A stretch of DNA of 64,000 nucleotides from Bugulina stolonifera (GCA_935421135.1 OW285197.1:8120223-8184222), one strand, 5' to 3'. Numbered from the stretch's first letter, positions 48,901 to 60,785 are shown. A program made the numbers and translations. Notes: a model not told the origin generated them from the sequence alone.

Positions 48901-51636
48901 AACTGGAAACCGGTTACTACAGGTAACAACCATTTTGCGGTAGATAGCTCAATTAGCAAACCAAATGTCACTCTGGGAATTTCTGGGGCTGAGTTCAATC
49001 CTATACTACATGCAGGACTTTATAGATGTGAGGTGCGGGAGAAAAAGTCTAATAAAGAAATTCTAACTAAACAAGTTGAAGTCACAAGTAAGTACTGTAT
49101 GTGTACACTGTACTTCTTTTGCACTCTTTGCACTCTCTACAGTCATGTAGAAGTTTGTTTTGATCCAGACAGTTGAGTGCATTCTTACTGTATTGATTAA
49201 ACATGATGAACCATTGAGTTTTTCAGCTTTGATTATACTGACTAAATTACTGTACTTATAAGATATTAGGATGACTATCTCTCCAATAGTTGACACCAAA
49301 AAGTCTCTATGGTAATAAGAACTCTATTTGAATATTAATTCAGTAGTATAATTTAAGATAATATAATACAATATAATACAGCATAATATAATATAATGTA
49401 ACATGATATAATATAATATAATATAATATAATATAATATAATATAATGTAATATAATATAATATAATACAATATAATACAATATAATATAATATAATATA
49501 ATATAATATAATATAATATAATATAATATAATATAATATAATATAATATAATATAATATATTACTGTAATGGTTTTTGGGTTTTGGTACTGTCGTCCTAA
49601 GACGACTCCCGAGTCCAAAATGAAGTGCCTATGAGTGGTGCTAGGCCTTCTCATTACATGAAAGATTAACAGGTACTAGTAGTCCAAGAACTACCAAAGA
49701 CGACCCATATGATCCCGAGTCAATGCTTGTTTGCTATACTGAGAAAGAGAGTGATCCGACCTAGTAGGTAGTTCGTGTTGCAAGGTCGAGGACCTTAACA
49801 ACTAGAATGACCTATCTACGAAGTGAAAGTCTCTATATATAAGTATAGAATAGTGTCTTTATTGAGATCCAAGTATGAACTGAGACAACAAACATGAAAA
49901 CATTGCCCTTTATATAGTAATAGAACTTCCGGAGGAAGTTCCGGTAAAAAGGCCGACATAGTGTCGTAAAAAGAGGACGTGGGGTCGTCTGGAAATTGCG
50001 CAACAATATGGCGGCCGGAAGGCCGAGGGCCGACCCAAAATAGGTTGGGTTTGACAAAAGATGCTTAAAATCATCTAGATCATATTATGCAAAATCAATA
50101 TCAAGTATTTCTGAGAGGTCGGGCCTCTTTAAATGGGTATGAAAAGCAGTATAATGACTCAGCAAGGCTTTATACAAGTGCAATGTATGTAATTGATATA
50201 TAATTATCAGTATATGGTTAGACATGCATAACAATGTAGGTATGAGTATCAAAACAACTAAGTGCAAAAGAACAGATGTTAGATGAGTAGTGCTGTGGCA
50301 ACTACTAGGCACTTAGGGTGCTATAAAGTCCATCGGGGTGACTGGAGTTGTATGTACAACAATGTCCTGAACCATTACAATAATTATAATACGATATGAT
50401 ATGATATGAGATTACATGACATGACATGTTGAATAGTAAGACGAGACTCATTTTTAATATAAAAATTGTGTCTCGTCTTACTATTCATTATTAAGATACT
50501 TACTCGCACCAACAATTTTCAACATGACATGTTACGATAACATTCAAGTTGCAAGTCAAGAGTTGAGAGTCAATAGCAAAGCTGTTTACTTTGACTCAGA
50601 TAGTACTAGTCATTTTACTCTTCACGACTTTGCCTTTATGTACCCAGTCATGTTGGTCACTTTACGACATGTATTTACAGTCAACTCATGCATTATTTGT
50701 TTCAGGTGATACTAAGCTAACATTCGGAAATAATTTAAGGGACAAATTCATATTTGGATACGCTGAATCAGTGGATATATCTTGTTTATGTCAAAGACTT
50801 CCATTTCCATCTAGTATGGTGCTGCAGCTGAGAAGAGATTATCAGTATATTGAGTCTTTCATTCAAATTGAAGCAACATCAACTGGAATAACTAGCATGG
50901 AAACGGACATTACCTCTATTGATGCAAACTACCATTATGTTGAAATAAGCATTTTCAATATTTCTGGTAAGTTAAGTTGGAGGGTTACTTTAATTTATTG
51001 GCATGTGCAATTAGCTGCCCTAAGATATCAACATGATCTCAATACTTTGCAGCGTATGTTAACTGTATTAGTTAATTACTAAACATTCTCTTTAGCGTTC
51101 ATTCAAGGTAGCTCCACGTTGAAATGTATCATAGACGATGGAAGTGATACCAGACAAGAAATAACACAGCTATTGGAAGTCTCTGCAGAATCTTTCTTGC
51201 GTAAGGAAACTACCAATCATATACATTATAACCTCAAACCACACTGCATTCTACATGTCAAATAAACTAGTGATGTGTTTTTAGACAGTTAAATGCCTAG
51301 TTCATTGTTTTGCCATATAACCGGTGAACGGATGGTTGGATTTCTTACATTGTGTTATCGAATGCAAGTCTGTACAGCGTACACTGTACTTTTAAGTTGT
51401 ACTAAAGCATAGGGATGCTTAATGTATTATTTGATTGTCATTTTACTTCTCTACTGTGATTATGGAAAAGAATCCTGAATATGTGTGATGTGATGTACAT
51501 GGATGGTATAACAAGTGACTAATGTTTATAAAATAAAATACTGCATTTTATCTGTTCCACAGCTAACTTGGCCATCAGGGATGGTGCTACCTTCTCGCTG
51601 TTGATGACAGGTCTCAATATGTACCACTTCCTGTGA
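45966..51636 (+). CDS. Secreted three-Ig-domain protein
   Basis: Exons: 45966-46083, 46866-47012, 47207-47235, 47353-47497, 47976-48102, 48873-49087, 50706-50966 and 51096 onward. Exon 1 encodes a signal peptide (hydrophobic core VIIVLLSLLTP, likely cleavage after AYA). Ig1 (exons 2-4) runs from FACRE to DKAGKYACRA. Ig2 (exons 5-6) has RLYCTV, IIWYRN and HAGLYRCEV, a textbook Cys-Trp-YxC layout. Ig3 (exons 7-8) runs from ISCLCQ to TLKCIID and is weaker. Introns between domains are all phase 1, the usual arrangement of shuffled Ig modules. The end is uncertain: exon 8 can read through to the TAA at 51263 (403 aa) or splice at 51200 to 51563 with the stop at 51634 (406 aa). No membrane segment is seen, so it is secreted, or a distal exon is missed. 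Acceptor choice at exon 4 was made to keep frame. The partner is unknown; candidate adhesion or recognition roles. Confidence 0.75.
49345..49562. repeat. (ATAAT)n microsatellite
   Basis: About 200 bp of nearly pure ATAAT pentamers with a few C and G substitutions, in intron 6 of the Ig gene and directly abutting the 5' end of the LTR at 49565. Confidence 0.95.
49565..50379 (-). mobile_element. Solo LTR, family 1, full-length copy
   Basis: 815 bp, TGTAATGG to CCATTACA, the same family as 33438-34113. On the minus strand TATATAAAGGG (about 49907) precedes CAATAAAGAC (about 49858). It contains ATGGCGGCCGGAAG, a YY1/ETS-like pair, and the GAGGTCGGGCCTCT segment also present in the other copy. 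The flanks (TTAC and ATAA) give no target duplication; the adjacent microsatellite may have eroded it. Inserted in Ig gene intron 6. Confidence 0.85.
50430..50487. repeat. Hairpin with 17-18-bp arms
   Basis: GAATAGTAAGACGAGAC at 50431 and its exact complement at 50470-50486. The loop itself contains the smaller inverted repeat ATTTTTA..TAAAAAT. Intron 6 of the Ig gene, downstream of the solo LTR. Confidence 0.85.
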
Positions 51637-52084
51637 GAGAGGAGTCGGGAAGCTTTCTAACTCTCAGTATACGACCAGAATACTGAACTCCTCCTCGGTA
51701 TTATCAAACAACGAAGTCTTGCAGTTCAGTGAATCTGTGAATTGATGAACATTTTTCGTTAAGAACAGAAATTTACTTTAAGTGTTAATATATTAAAATA
51801 AAGATTCTAAATTAATACACAATGCATAATTGGTCATTTACTGCTGCAGAAAGGACGGATGAATATGAGGGCCTAGCCAGTGTCATCCCACATTAATAAG
51901 CAACCTTTCCAGTTGTTAGTGTAATTGGTATTTTATCACAAAATAACAAGAAGCACATTATGATCTTGCATACAACTATATACAGCATACACGGAGCGCT
52001 TGTACACCACGTGCTACACAGTGCCAGTTCCGAAAATTATATAAACACTCTCTTTGAAGCATCCAAAGACTAACACATTAATAG

Positions 52085-53085
52085 TGTAATGTTTCAGTGC
52101 TTGTTTACATACGGGTGCCGAGGGCACGAGTATGCGAAGGGCTTGGAAGTTGGTAGAGGACGACCAAGTGACTTTCCACACATCACATAAAAGAGTGAGC
52201 AGTTATTAGGTGCTCTTGTTATTATGTATCTGACGTAGGCCGATGCTGAGACTCATTAAAGAATCCAGTGTCGGAGTAGGTCTGTAGACTTTGTACTCCA
52301 GAGAAGTGTAGAGAAAGATCTGATATTCTAGGAACTTAAGCTTGACGCTAGATTCATATAGAATCCGGGATCGACCTAAGCCGTAAAAGTGGTGTAAAGA
52401 TATGCTTAAACGAGGATGGGGATGAACTCAGCCGTATGGATCTATGGATCCGCCGGTGGAGTTACCCACCAACAAGAGTAAGTCTCTAAGTTTGAGTTAG
52501 GAGATGTTGCTTTATTAGAGCGCAATCAACAACTGATTTCATACAGAAAATGTGCCACCTTATATACTAAATATACTTCCGGTAAAACGAAGCTGATAAG
52601 GTCCCGGCCGGCCGATGAAGTATCGGGTCCGAAACTAATACAACAACATGGATGGCTCTGCCCGACGTCGGCCACCAAAAGGGTCGGCCTTGGCACAAAA
52701 TGTGCTTACAATGGTCCGAAATGGAAAGTATATAAATACGGGCCTATTCCAAGATATCGGCCTTGAAAAGTATATGGTAATAGACGCAGTCTTGTACAAT
52801 CAGATAAGAGAAGATAATCGCTTATAATATGTGGGAAAAACCAAGTGTTATTGCAATAATCTGATTGGTGGATAACGATAATAGAGCACACGATAAGTAG
52901 TTGATTATAATAAGAGTGTAATCATGCATGTATAATAAATGTGCACGGTAAGACAATAATGCATGAATGGATAATATGGATAATGTAACTGTTTGGCTAG
53001 CCAAGGGTAGCTGGACACTAGGGCTATAATGCCAGCTTATAATGTGATGGACCTTGAGATTCTGGGAGTTACCTGTTCCACTACA
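52085..53085 (-). mobile_element. Solo LTR, family 2, copy B
   Basis: 1001 bp, from TGTAATGTTT to TTCCACTACA. The minus strand has TATATAAGGTGG (about 52565) and, downstream, CTAATAAAGC (about 52515), the expected TATA and polyadenylation order. Flanks are ATAG and ATAA, matching at three of four bases, so any target duplication is imperfect. It is the fuller of the two family 2 copies. Confidence 0.8.
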
Positions 53086-53185
53086 ATAATAGCCATGGAA
53101 GGATAGTGCATGTAGCTGTATGGTTAGCTAACTGTGTAGCTATCCAGACACGAGGCTGATTCACTACAATAGTACTGGACAGCTC

Positions 53186-53310
53186 TGACTATAGACATCG
53201 TATAGCTGTTCTGACTATAGACATCGTATAGCTGTTCTGACTATAGACATATAGCTGTTCTGACTATAGACATATAGCTGTTCTGACTATAGACATTGTA
53301 TAGCTGTTGT
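53186..53310. repeat. Minisatellite, ~20-26-bp unit, five copies
   Basis: Repeats of CTGACTATAGACAT followed by CGTATAGCTGTT, or by the shorter ATAGCTGTT, just downstream of the family 2 LTR. Confidence 0.9.
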
Positions 53311-53493
53311 GTTACTATTACTGGTGACACAACAATGATACACCATCTATAATAAATGCACATACATTGTACAATCAATATTAGAACTTACAATTGAATG
53401 GAAGTGTAACAGCAGCAGGAAACTAAGTATCATAGGCAGAACTGTCCAGAACGTACTTGCAATTAGTCCTCAGAGTAGTATAGCTATCAAAAT

Positions 53494-53602
53494 CAGTAGA
53501 GGAAGAGAAAAAAGCTGAACAAAAATTTTCAGATTAGACTTGACGTGTCTAATCTGTCTAATCTGAAGATGTTTGCTCAGCTTTCTACTCTTCCTCTACT
53601 CA
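53494..53602. repeat. Foldback element, ~46-bp arms
   Basis: AGTAGAGGAAGAG...AAAGCTGA, then TTCAGATTAGAC, is mirrored by GTCTAATCTGAA... and TCAGCTTTCTACTCTTCC on the other side. The loop is only about 10-20 bp. Non-coding MITE-like hairpin. Confidence 0.85.
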
Positions 53603-54221
53603 TTTGAGCCCTCTAAATTTGATGATTACATGTACACGAATGAATGAATGAATGAGCGCCTGGGTCACAGTCTGGTGAGCAACCTGGAAACGGAAGTTGA
53701 TACAGAATGTTGACATGAATATTTCTCATCATAGCCTTTTAGTCCTCCAAGTCTTTGTGGGTGAAGTTGACACCAAAATAGCCCTGGAACATTTCTAGAT
53801 AAAAGAAACGCATACCTAAATGCTGTCAATGTTGATCCTGGTTTTTTTTAAGAGTCAATATTTTTTAAACAAATATTGCCAAATGCGTCTCTTTAAAATA
53901 TTTATTTGCCATAATAATGTATAGATGAAGACCGTCATTACAAAAGACAATAGTTCTGTCACTCACATACAATGTAGCTAAATCTGTTACTGATAATATG
54001 ATGTACAATGTACATGTATATGGCGATGATAAAATTCGCTTTCGACATGATAAAAGAATTTTAGAAAGAAGATTTTGCTAGACAGTGAAATGTATACATA
54101 AATGAGCAAACAGACGCAGCTAAGTTATGGCTAACAGACAGTTATTTCTAAAATTTTTAGTATTTGGATAAAATTTTAAAGTCAGGCACACGATTATGCT
54201 CCATGTAGTTTCCTCAATTAG

Positions 54222-55514
54222 TTAACTGCGGCAGCCACACGCTCCCGGGCAATCACACGTTTTGGTTGGCTGATTTGGCACTGCATCTCCTTTGGACCGG
54301 GTAGTCAAATTTATTAGCGGAGTTCTGCTTCCTGTACTAGACAGTGTGTCAACATCAGATGTTCCACTTCGCAACGACAGCTTTGAGCCTTCTTCAGTAA
54401 TGGGCTCCAAGCTTCTTGGCTGAACCGCGTAGGAAATTGATTCATCGGCAAGCACGCTTGGAGAAGTTGTACGGTTAGCTGATCTTGGAGAGATTATTTC
54501 ATCTCCAGTCTCATCGTCTCGTAGGTAGTTAGCCGGCATTGGATCATACTTATTCATGCTAGGATCAGCGTATCTAGCATTAGCGTGATAGACGCATGGG
54601 AGCGGCATTCCTGCTACTAAAGTTGAGCTCTCAAACAGTTGCTGGGGGCCAGGAACATGAAGATTAGGGGAATGTGGAGAATTCTTTATAAAATGTAGAA
54701 CCTCTCTTCCCTCTGTTTTTGTAATCAGAAATACTCTATCACCGACTGCTTGTAGAAACCGATATATCCCCCAGTCACTGACGCATTTAAAACATTTCAT
54801 CTCATTGTTTATGACAATTAACCCAAGAAGAGGCACATTTGTGGGTACTTCAGCCGTGGGCTCTTTGTTGTCTGGTTTTAAGGTTTTCCCTGGGCTATGT
54901 TGCGCCAATCTTTCTGTCAATCCTACAACAGCTAAATTTTCGCAAGGAGAAAAGCGGTAGTAGTATTGGCATGGTATATCTTGTTGAGAGACATCACTTA
55001 CTATACGGGTATATCCAACATATTTTAAAAATGTGAACTTAGTTTTGCACTGAATGCATTCCAGTGTTGGCTTTTCACTCAAACGGCTACCTGTATTTAA
55101 AGGAAGAGCATTGAAAACATATTTTCTCTCCAGGTCGACTATGTAGACGTTTTCTGTCAGGTCTGCACACAATTTGTCCAATACGTCTTTGTGGGCGGTT
55201 ATCATACATCTTGTGCAGTAGTAGTGATACTTGCCTACACGAAAAAGAAGAGCAATTGGGCGCCCTTTCTGTATCTTCCACACATGAAACTTGTTGCTAC
55301 GCCTGGCATCAATAATTTTTAACTCTGTTTCTTCCTTTGAGTGAAAATAGTAGAGCTTAACTGAAGTGCTCACCTCTGGGTCTTCTTTCATCACTGGAAC
55401 TTTGCATGCATATTTCACATCCGGAAAGTATTTCATACATTTGTTGCAGTGAAGACGACTTCGTTCATATAAACTCAAGCTATCATACTTTTTGGTAGGG
55501 TGTGTGTTGCCCAT
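54222..55514 (-). CDS. Four-CxxC protein with Cys-rich C-terminus, paralog 1
   Basis: 430 aa in one coding exon; family not recognised. Four CxxC pairs lie at residues 23/26 (CNKC), 100/103 (CTRC), 153/156 (CIQC) and 241/244 (CFKC), each followed by aromatic or basic residues. This suggests two or more zinc-binding ribbons, C23/C26 pairing with C100/C103 and C153/C156 with C241/C244. Other shared cysteines (C37, C116, C182, C191) could also bind. Residues 290-420 are Ser/Thr/Pro-rich and probably disordered; the end is CDCPGACGC. The N-terminus MGNTHPTKK has Gly2, but Pro6 argues against standard myristoylation. The start is chosen because MGNTHPTKK is shared by both paralogs and follows an AG acceptor (TTTTTAG) 10 nt upstream. 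A donor (GTAAGTATT) at about 55847 gives a 5' UTR intron of about 320 nt. Likely intracellular; function unknown. Confidence 0.85.
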   Translation of the reverse strand: MGNTHPTKKYDSLSLYERSRLHCNKCMKYFPDVKYACKVPVMKEDPEVSTSVKLYYFHSKEETELKIIDARRSNKFHVWKIQKGRPIALLFRVGKYHYYCTRCMITAHKDVLDKLCADLTENVYIVDLERKYVFNALPLNTGSRLSEKPTLECIQCKTKFTFLKYVGYTRIVSDVSQQDIPCQYYYRFSPCENLAVVGLTERLAQHSPGKTLKPDNKEPTAEVPTNVPLLGLIVINNEMKCFKCVSDWGIYRFLQAVGDRVFLITKTEGREVLHFIKNSPHSPNLHVPGPQQLFESSTLVAGMPLPCVYHANARYADPSMNKYDPMPANYLRDDETGDEIISPRSANRTTSPSVLADESISYAVQPRSLEPITEEGSKLSLRSGTSDVDTLSSTGSRTPLINLTTRSKGDAVPNQPTKTCDCPGACGCRS

Positions 55515-55848
55515 TTTAATCTAGCTAAAAATAAAACATAGTATTATATCATTGCAAGTTTGTCCAGCACAAGTAGAAGGTTAATATTATTGAGGAAACC
55601 ACTAAAAGCAGCCAACATACAGTATACATACATAACATATATCATTACTTTTTTACTCTGCTCAAAGACTGTATAGAAAGAAGTTTCAAGTGAAATATTT
55701 GTGGTAAGTATTAAGTAACAGTATTCTGAATGTGCCCTAGTACAATATTATTATTTAAGATAAAATCATGGAATAAACAAAATTTGGACTAACAGTGATT
55801 ACACCTTCGTCTGTAACACATTAAAGTAGCATAACCATAATACTTACA

Positions 55849-55990
55849 AAATATAATGCTGACTCTGAGATATTCAAATAATAATTTTGACCCTCTTGTC
55901 CAGAAAACTTTTCTCATCCAACACAACTTGCAGAAATCCTGAGCAGAAATACCACCCTAAAGCTTTTACAGCAAGGGGATTAGCTTATAG
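55849..55990 (-). promoter_or_regulatory. 5' UTR exon and promoter of the four-CxxC gene 1
   Basis: Conserved with 63005-63150: the shared GACTCTGAGATATT.AAATAA, TTGTCCAGA, AGCTTTTACAGCAAGGGGAT and the splice donor at the inner end. Conservation of a donor plus upstream sequence in both paralogs supports a non-coding first exon and promoter here. Confidence 0.55.
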
Positions 55991-56145
55991 CTTTAGTCTA
56001 AGCCTCCGAGGTTCAAAAGAGTAGCTAACACTAGATATGCATTGGCTTAGCTCTCACCAAGCACCGATAGCAGTTTCTCAAATATGGATCTACATGTGCA
56101 TGTTAGCTACATGTTAGCTATTAATATATTATATAGAGCTAAGCA

Positions 56146-58947
56146 TTAAAGTGATCATGCAGCCTAGGGGTGTTTTATATCGTTGCGCTCCATTTTTCAA
56201 GGCGAATCAACTGATTTCTAAGAGTTATCTTTTCAATGGAGCCATTTATCACTAGATTTAATAGTAAAATGGCTCTGTAATTCAGAGTTATCTTCCACAA
56301 AAATTGTTTTTTGGCTGTGCATGTAAAGTTGTCATCTCTCTACTTTTGTTTAAAAATAAGTTGTACTAAGAACACAAACCACAAGAATGCAATAATATGA
56401 CCAATGTCATAAGGCTGTTCTGCCCTGACCACAATGATAACAAGAGCTGGTATACTGAGTGGATTGCTAATTATTCTACACTCAACAGCCTAGCAGCCAC
56501 CTACATGTACATGGATTGGTCCATTTTCTATATTGCAACAAAAGCAAGTTAGTGGCTAGGCTACTGTTCTGATCACTTAGGATGTGTCATGCATTATTGA
56601 AAATAATAATTTCTACTGAAGTAGTCCTACACTAGGCACTCTATAGGTAGCCTCCTCCCAACCACACTGGCTAATCAATGAGCCACTACGCATATCACTG
56701 CCAGCCCAAGAAGGGATCTGGTGAAGACATCTGCCATTAGCACATGCGTGTATAACTGAATGGGCGTGGTATGCAATGTACATGTATGTGCATTACTTAT
56801 TATAGTTACTATAGTTTTTTATGATAAATTACATATATCAGCTTTACAGATGTATAAAAATCATAATGTTGTATACATGTACATACATGTGCATCTTACT
56901 TATGGGGTACAGACATGAGCTATACACTTGTGTAGTGCATGTATAATACATTTTTATGTGTATACATGTAGTACATGATTTTTATAATACAGGTGCATGA
57001 ACATACTGTAATAGTTTTGTAATATGATTCATAAATAACATTATACATGTTATGTACAGATACTGTCAGATAGAACATGTAGTGTGCAGTCTTATACATG
57101 ATATACATTGTACATGTACATGAACGCAAATTACAGAATATTTAAATTGTATTTAAAATATTATTAATTAATGCTATAGATAAGCAATTATACCTTTGTA
57201 CATTGCAACTAATATTAGCTCACAAGAACATGTGCATCCCTCTGTTGTTTTGCTCATACAACATTGAGTGTCTATATTACTAAATAATTGTTGTTTTTGA
57301 CAGGGTACATTCACAATCTCTGGTTTGGGGCAAATATGTACACAAAAGAAATTTTTATCACCAATAACTCACTACATGTACATTACATGTATTATGAGCC
57401 CACTGGATGGAAGAAGAACAAGATTATCACTGACCACTAAACCATTTTGTTGGTGCTTGTTTATAAGTTGGACACCATTGGAAACGTTAGAAGTATTGTT
57501 ATTTTATGTGATGACCAAATCTGCGAGTACACTATAGGTTAGCTAGCTAGTCTGTATGCTATGCCTGTAGCCACATAGAATGTTATAAGAAAGAACTCGG
57601 ATTGTATTTCTTCTATCGTGGCTGTATTAGTGAACATGTGCCATCATCATGCTACTTGATCACTATCAGTATAATTTTGGTTACAGAGGATAATAATATT
57701 CTCCGTTTTTAAAACATAGGCAGAAGGAAGAAAGTGTTTCCTAGGATCATATGTTGTGGTGTAACACCTGAATTTTTCACTTCTGCAATAGTATTCAAAC
57801 TTACCAGTAGTACTATTTATGTCATTATAATATGCCAAATGAAAATGAAAAACTGCGCTTTTATTTATAGGCCTATGCAATCTAAATAACAAATGCTATG
57901 CTCTACTATCAGGACAACTTTTCCAACTGCTATTTGCTTTACGGAGTGCAACTTTTGTAGAGACTGGCTTCCTGATATGCATAAATATAGTGTTTTTTCA
58001 CTAGCCCATGTGTGTTTCTACTAAACATCCTGATGGCTGCATGCCATTTGTTTCATATTTATTTGTTTTTGTTTTTGTTTCTGTCGAGCCACTTGGCCAT
58101 CCTATTTAACGGACCTCAGAAGTTCGAAACTTGTATGAGCGACAGGAGCTGGGCTCTGAGTAGAAGAGCTCACCTTCCACAACAGGAGTGCATGGTCAGT
58201 GATCACTACATCAACCTGCCACCCTAATGTGGTCACATACCCCGCCAGAATCTGGCTTCTCTTTGCGAATCAGGGCAGAGGTGGATCTTTAACGTGCGTG
58301 TTTTTTGCTGTAAACACTACACGGGACCTCCTGTATTATTTATACGCCCTGATCCGAACAGGCGCAGCTAGGGTGAAAGACTTGCTGAAGGCCTTTGCCA
58401 GAAATGACACAGCTGGGGGCTTGAACTCACAACCTCACGGTTTGTGTGCATGTATGCCACCAACTGTGCCACCCTGACACCCTATAGGTGTATTACCCAC
58501 ATAGGTGTTGGGAAATGCCCCTTCTATTGTGAAGGGATAATTTATGTGCTGCCACACTGAAATGAATGCTAATATTGTTATTTACTCGAATCATCTGTAG
58601 CCAGCATAGTCACAGGAAGATTTGGCTTGAATCACTCAATACTTGTGGCAATGTTATTTTGTTATTGATCACATTTTATTCTCATTAGTGGTTGACCTTG
58701 TGGTCAAAAGTCAACAACCCATCAAGTGCAAAGTAATGGTGGATTTCAGTTGTGAAATATTGGGAGTTATCTGACACCAAAATGCACGAGAGGACAACAT
58801 GCAATAGTCCTCCAAATAGTCCTCAGCTTCTGCTTCTATGCTTCTTTATCACTAAATTGGCCTAAAAAACACTCAAAATAGCTGCCTGGGGCTCGATGTT
58901 TCCTTTAAAACGATATAAAACACCCCTAGGCTGCATGATCACTTTAA
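56146..58947. mobile_element. 2.8-kb TTAA-flanked element with 35-bp TIRs
   Basis: The ends AGTGATCATGCAGCCTAGGG... at 56150 and the exact complement at 58909-58943 are inverted repeats of at least 35 bp, continuing GTGTTTTATATCGTT. Both are flanked by TTAA (56146-56149 and 58944-58947). Subterminal GAGTTATCT motifs occur at both sides. TTAA targets fit piggyBac or Kolobok elements. No transposase is readable, so it is a non-autonomous or decayed copy, with a SINE nested at 58.05-58.49 kb. The alternative, two separate MITE ends, seems less likely given the flanks. Confidence 0.7.
58045..58487 (-). mobile_element. tRNA-derived SINE
   Basis: Read on the minus strand, the 5' head GGGTGGCACAGTTGGTGGCA is an A-box/D-arm, GTTGTGAGTTCAAGCCCC about 45 nt on is a B-box/T-arm, and a body of about 350 bp follows (GGCCTTCAGCAAGTC, GCGCCTGTTCGGATCAGGGC). 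It ends in an A-rich repeated tail GAAACAAAAACAAAAACAAA. This is the full SINE plan: Pol III promoter, body, short tandem tail. Target duplication not identified. It is nested in the TTAA element. Confidence 0.8.
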
Positions 58948-58949
58948 GT

Positions 58950-60785
58950 AAAAAATAGCTTTTAAATAAACTCCATTCAACATGTTATACAAGAGGCAAC
59001 CTTGCCCTATTTTGCAAAAATTGTCATTCTAACACTTGAATGGGAGCCACATAGAAACACATTCTTCTACATGTAGTTCAGCATTTTGTTCTCATTTAAA
59101 ATATAACATTTATACATGTACACCTCTTAAGTGGTCATTTCCATATATACATGTAATGCCAAGTTTGAATGCAGCCGTGCGTGCGGATACTACAGATTTC
59201 AAAAATTGTTATATATAACTGAAGTATCACCATCACACACTTCTAATGTGTTTGAAAAACCGCATGTGGATTACATACAAGTCATGTACATGTAGTATGA
59301 TAATTAGAAAAATAACACATTCTAAAATATAAGTATGATGGCCTACATGTATCTACTAGAAGGTTAAGAATAATTAAATCATGAATTCTGTGAATTATAT
59401 ACTTCTGTAGTACTTCTGGTTGCAAGTATTGGATATGCATATTATAGCAGGTGGAGTTCTCAACATTTTTTGCTCAAAAGTTCCTTTAGGGAGTCGTATG
59501 GACAGCGATGTACCTCTTTGTGAAGCTGTGTTTGGTTTACTTGGATCCATATTAAATGTGTGTTTGATCAAAATATGTTATATCAACAAGCACATGTATA
59601 CCAATGAACCATTACATGTATATCTACTGTATTCAGTCTGCAGTTTGCTGCATTTGCTTTCCATCCAAACACCAACCGAGCAGCTAATGCAAAGCCAGCT
59701 ACTTATTTCATTCATATTGGTGCATGATTGCATTTACATGCTTATAAAAATAAATATAAAGTTGTGGGGTAAAATTTCTCAACTGGTCCTTATTCCTATT
59801 CTCTGCTCTTTCATGAGTGGACAACTGCAGAAGACTACACAGCCTTCAGGTGTTTCTCCATATTTAGCACATAATTATTAGTCTTTCCACTTTTTTCCCA
59901 ATGAGTGGATGACTTCTAACAGGTCATATGAATTCTCACCATAGATAGGTTATGAACTCCACCACCTTCAGTGAGATAGGAATTGTGAGAGCTTACTGCA
60001 TTTAACTTTTCGATATAACAGGGAGTGTCATTATGAACATTAACTTTGGTCTGATCAGCGAAAATTTGCCTCCCACTTCTCTTAAATATCAAATAGACTA
60101 ACCTTAGTATGCATGCTGCTCATACCAGTAAATGAATGACAATTGTTTCTGGACATAAATGTTATTACATTTTTTTCTAACTAAAATGTATTGATAGAAA
60201 TATTAAAATCGTAATATCTACTATACCTGTATCCACATTGCATATCTACACACCTGCACATACAATTGTACATGTACATGAATACTATAATTAAATTGCA
60301 CAAGGTAAATATTATATAATATCATGTACATCTACGCAGGTGAGACGACGGTTGCCTGCCCACCACTTCTAGCAGGGCTTCTTTATTGGCTTGGTGAGAA
60401 GACAACTTCTTCACAACAGAACAAATCATCGTCATGGGATGTAAATAATGTATGTACATGTATTTTTAAGAATTCCTATAAAGTAATAAATAATATACTT
60501 TTACTGAATTAGTTGTTAAACATGATTGTAGAGGTTTAACCTAAGTAAATCTGTGGGATAAAACTGCAGTCGGATGAAGAGGGTCATTATGACCTAAATT
60601 GAATTTTAAATTTTGCAGGTGAACAGACAGACAAAAGGAAATGAAAAAAATTGTTGTTACTGAAATACTAGACAGCTACTCTGGAGGCACTCTTTATGGT
60701 GTCACAACAAAGACACACTTCCTGAATTTATAGATTATGCAATGATTTGAGGTATATGTAAAGTCTATTTTGTACAACAGATATT
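58950..60785. other. Intergenic region, unresolved coding hints
   Basis: No firm gene. 59420-59881 is open on the plus strand for 153 codons. The same DNA has a minus-strand frame of about 50 codons starting MDPSKPNTASQRG near 59556, and 59930-60085 reads as an exon-like minus-strand frame after a TATTTAAG acceptor (RSGRQIFADQTKVN...). Neither shows a recognisable domain. Possibly a decayed gene or transposon body. Confidence 0.3.

Larger units (their letters stand above)
53680..56000. repeat. Segmental duplication, unit 1
   Basis: This block, including the gene at 54222-55514, its 5' UTR intron and its 3' flank (AGCAACCTGGAAAC.GAAG, AATATTTCT..AT), is repeated at about 60.79-63.15 kb in the same orientation. 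Flanking similarity ends near 56.0 kb, just before the TTAA element. Confidence 0.8.

Noticed and set aside
49340..49654. 104-aa frame of Ile/Leu/Tyr repeats
   Set aside because: Translation of the ATAAT microsatellite and LTR end.
59420..59881. 153-aa plus-strand membrane-like protein
   Set aside because: No domain, no paralog and no splice context; the opposite strand also has open segments. Noted only as an unresolved region.
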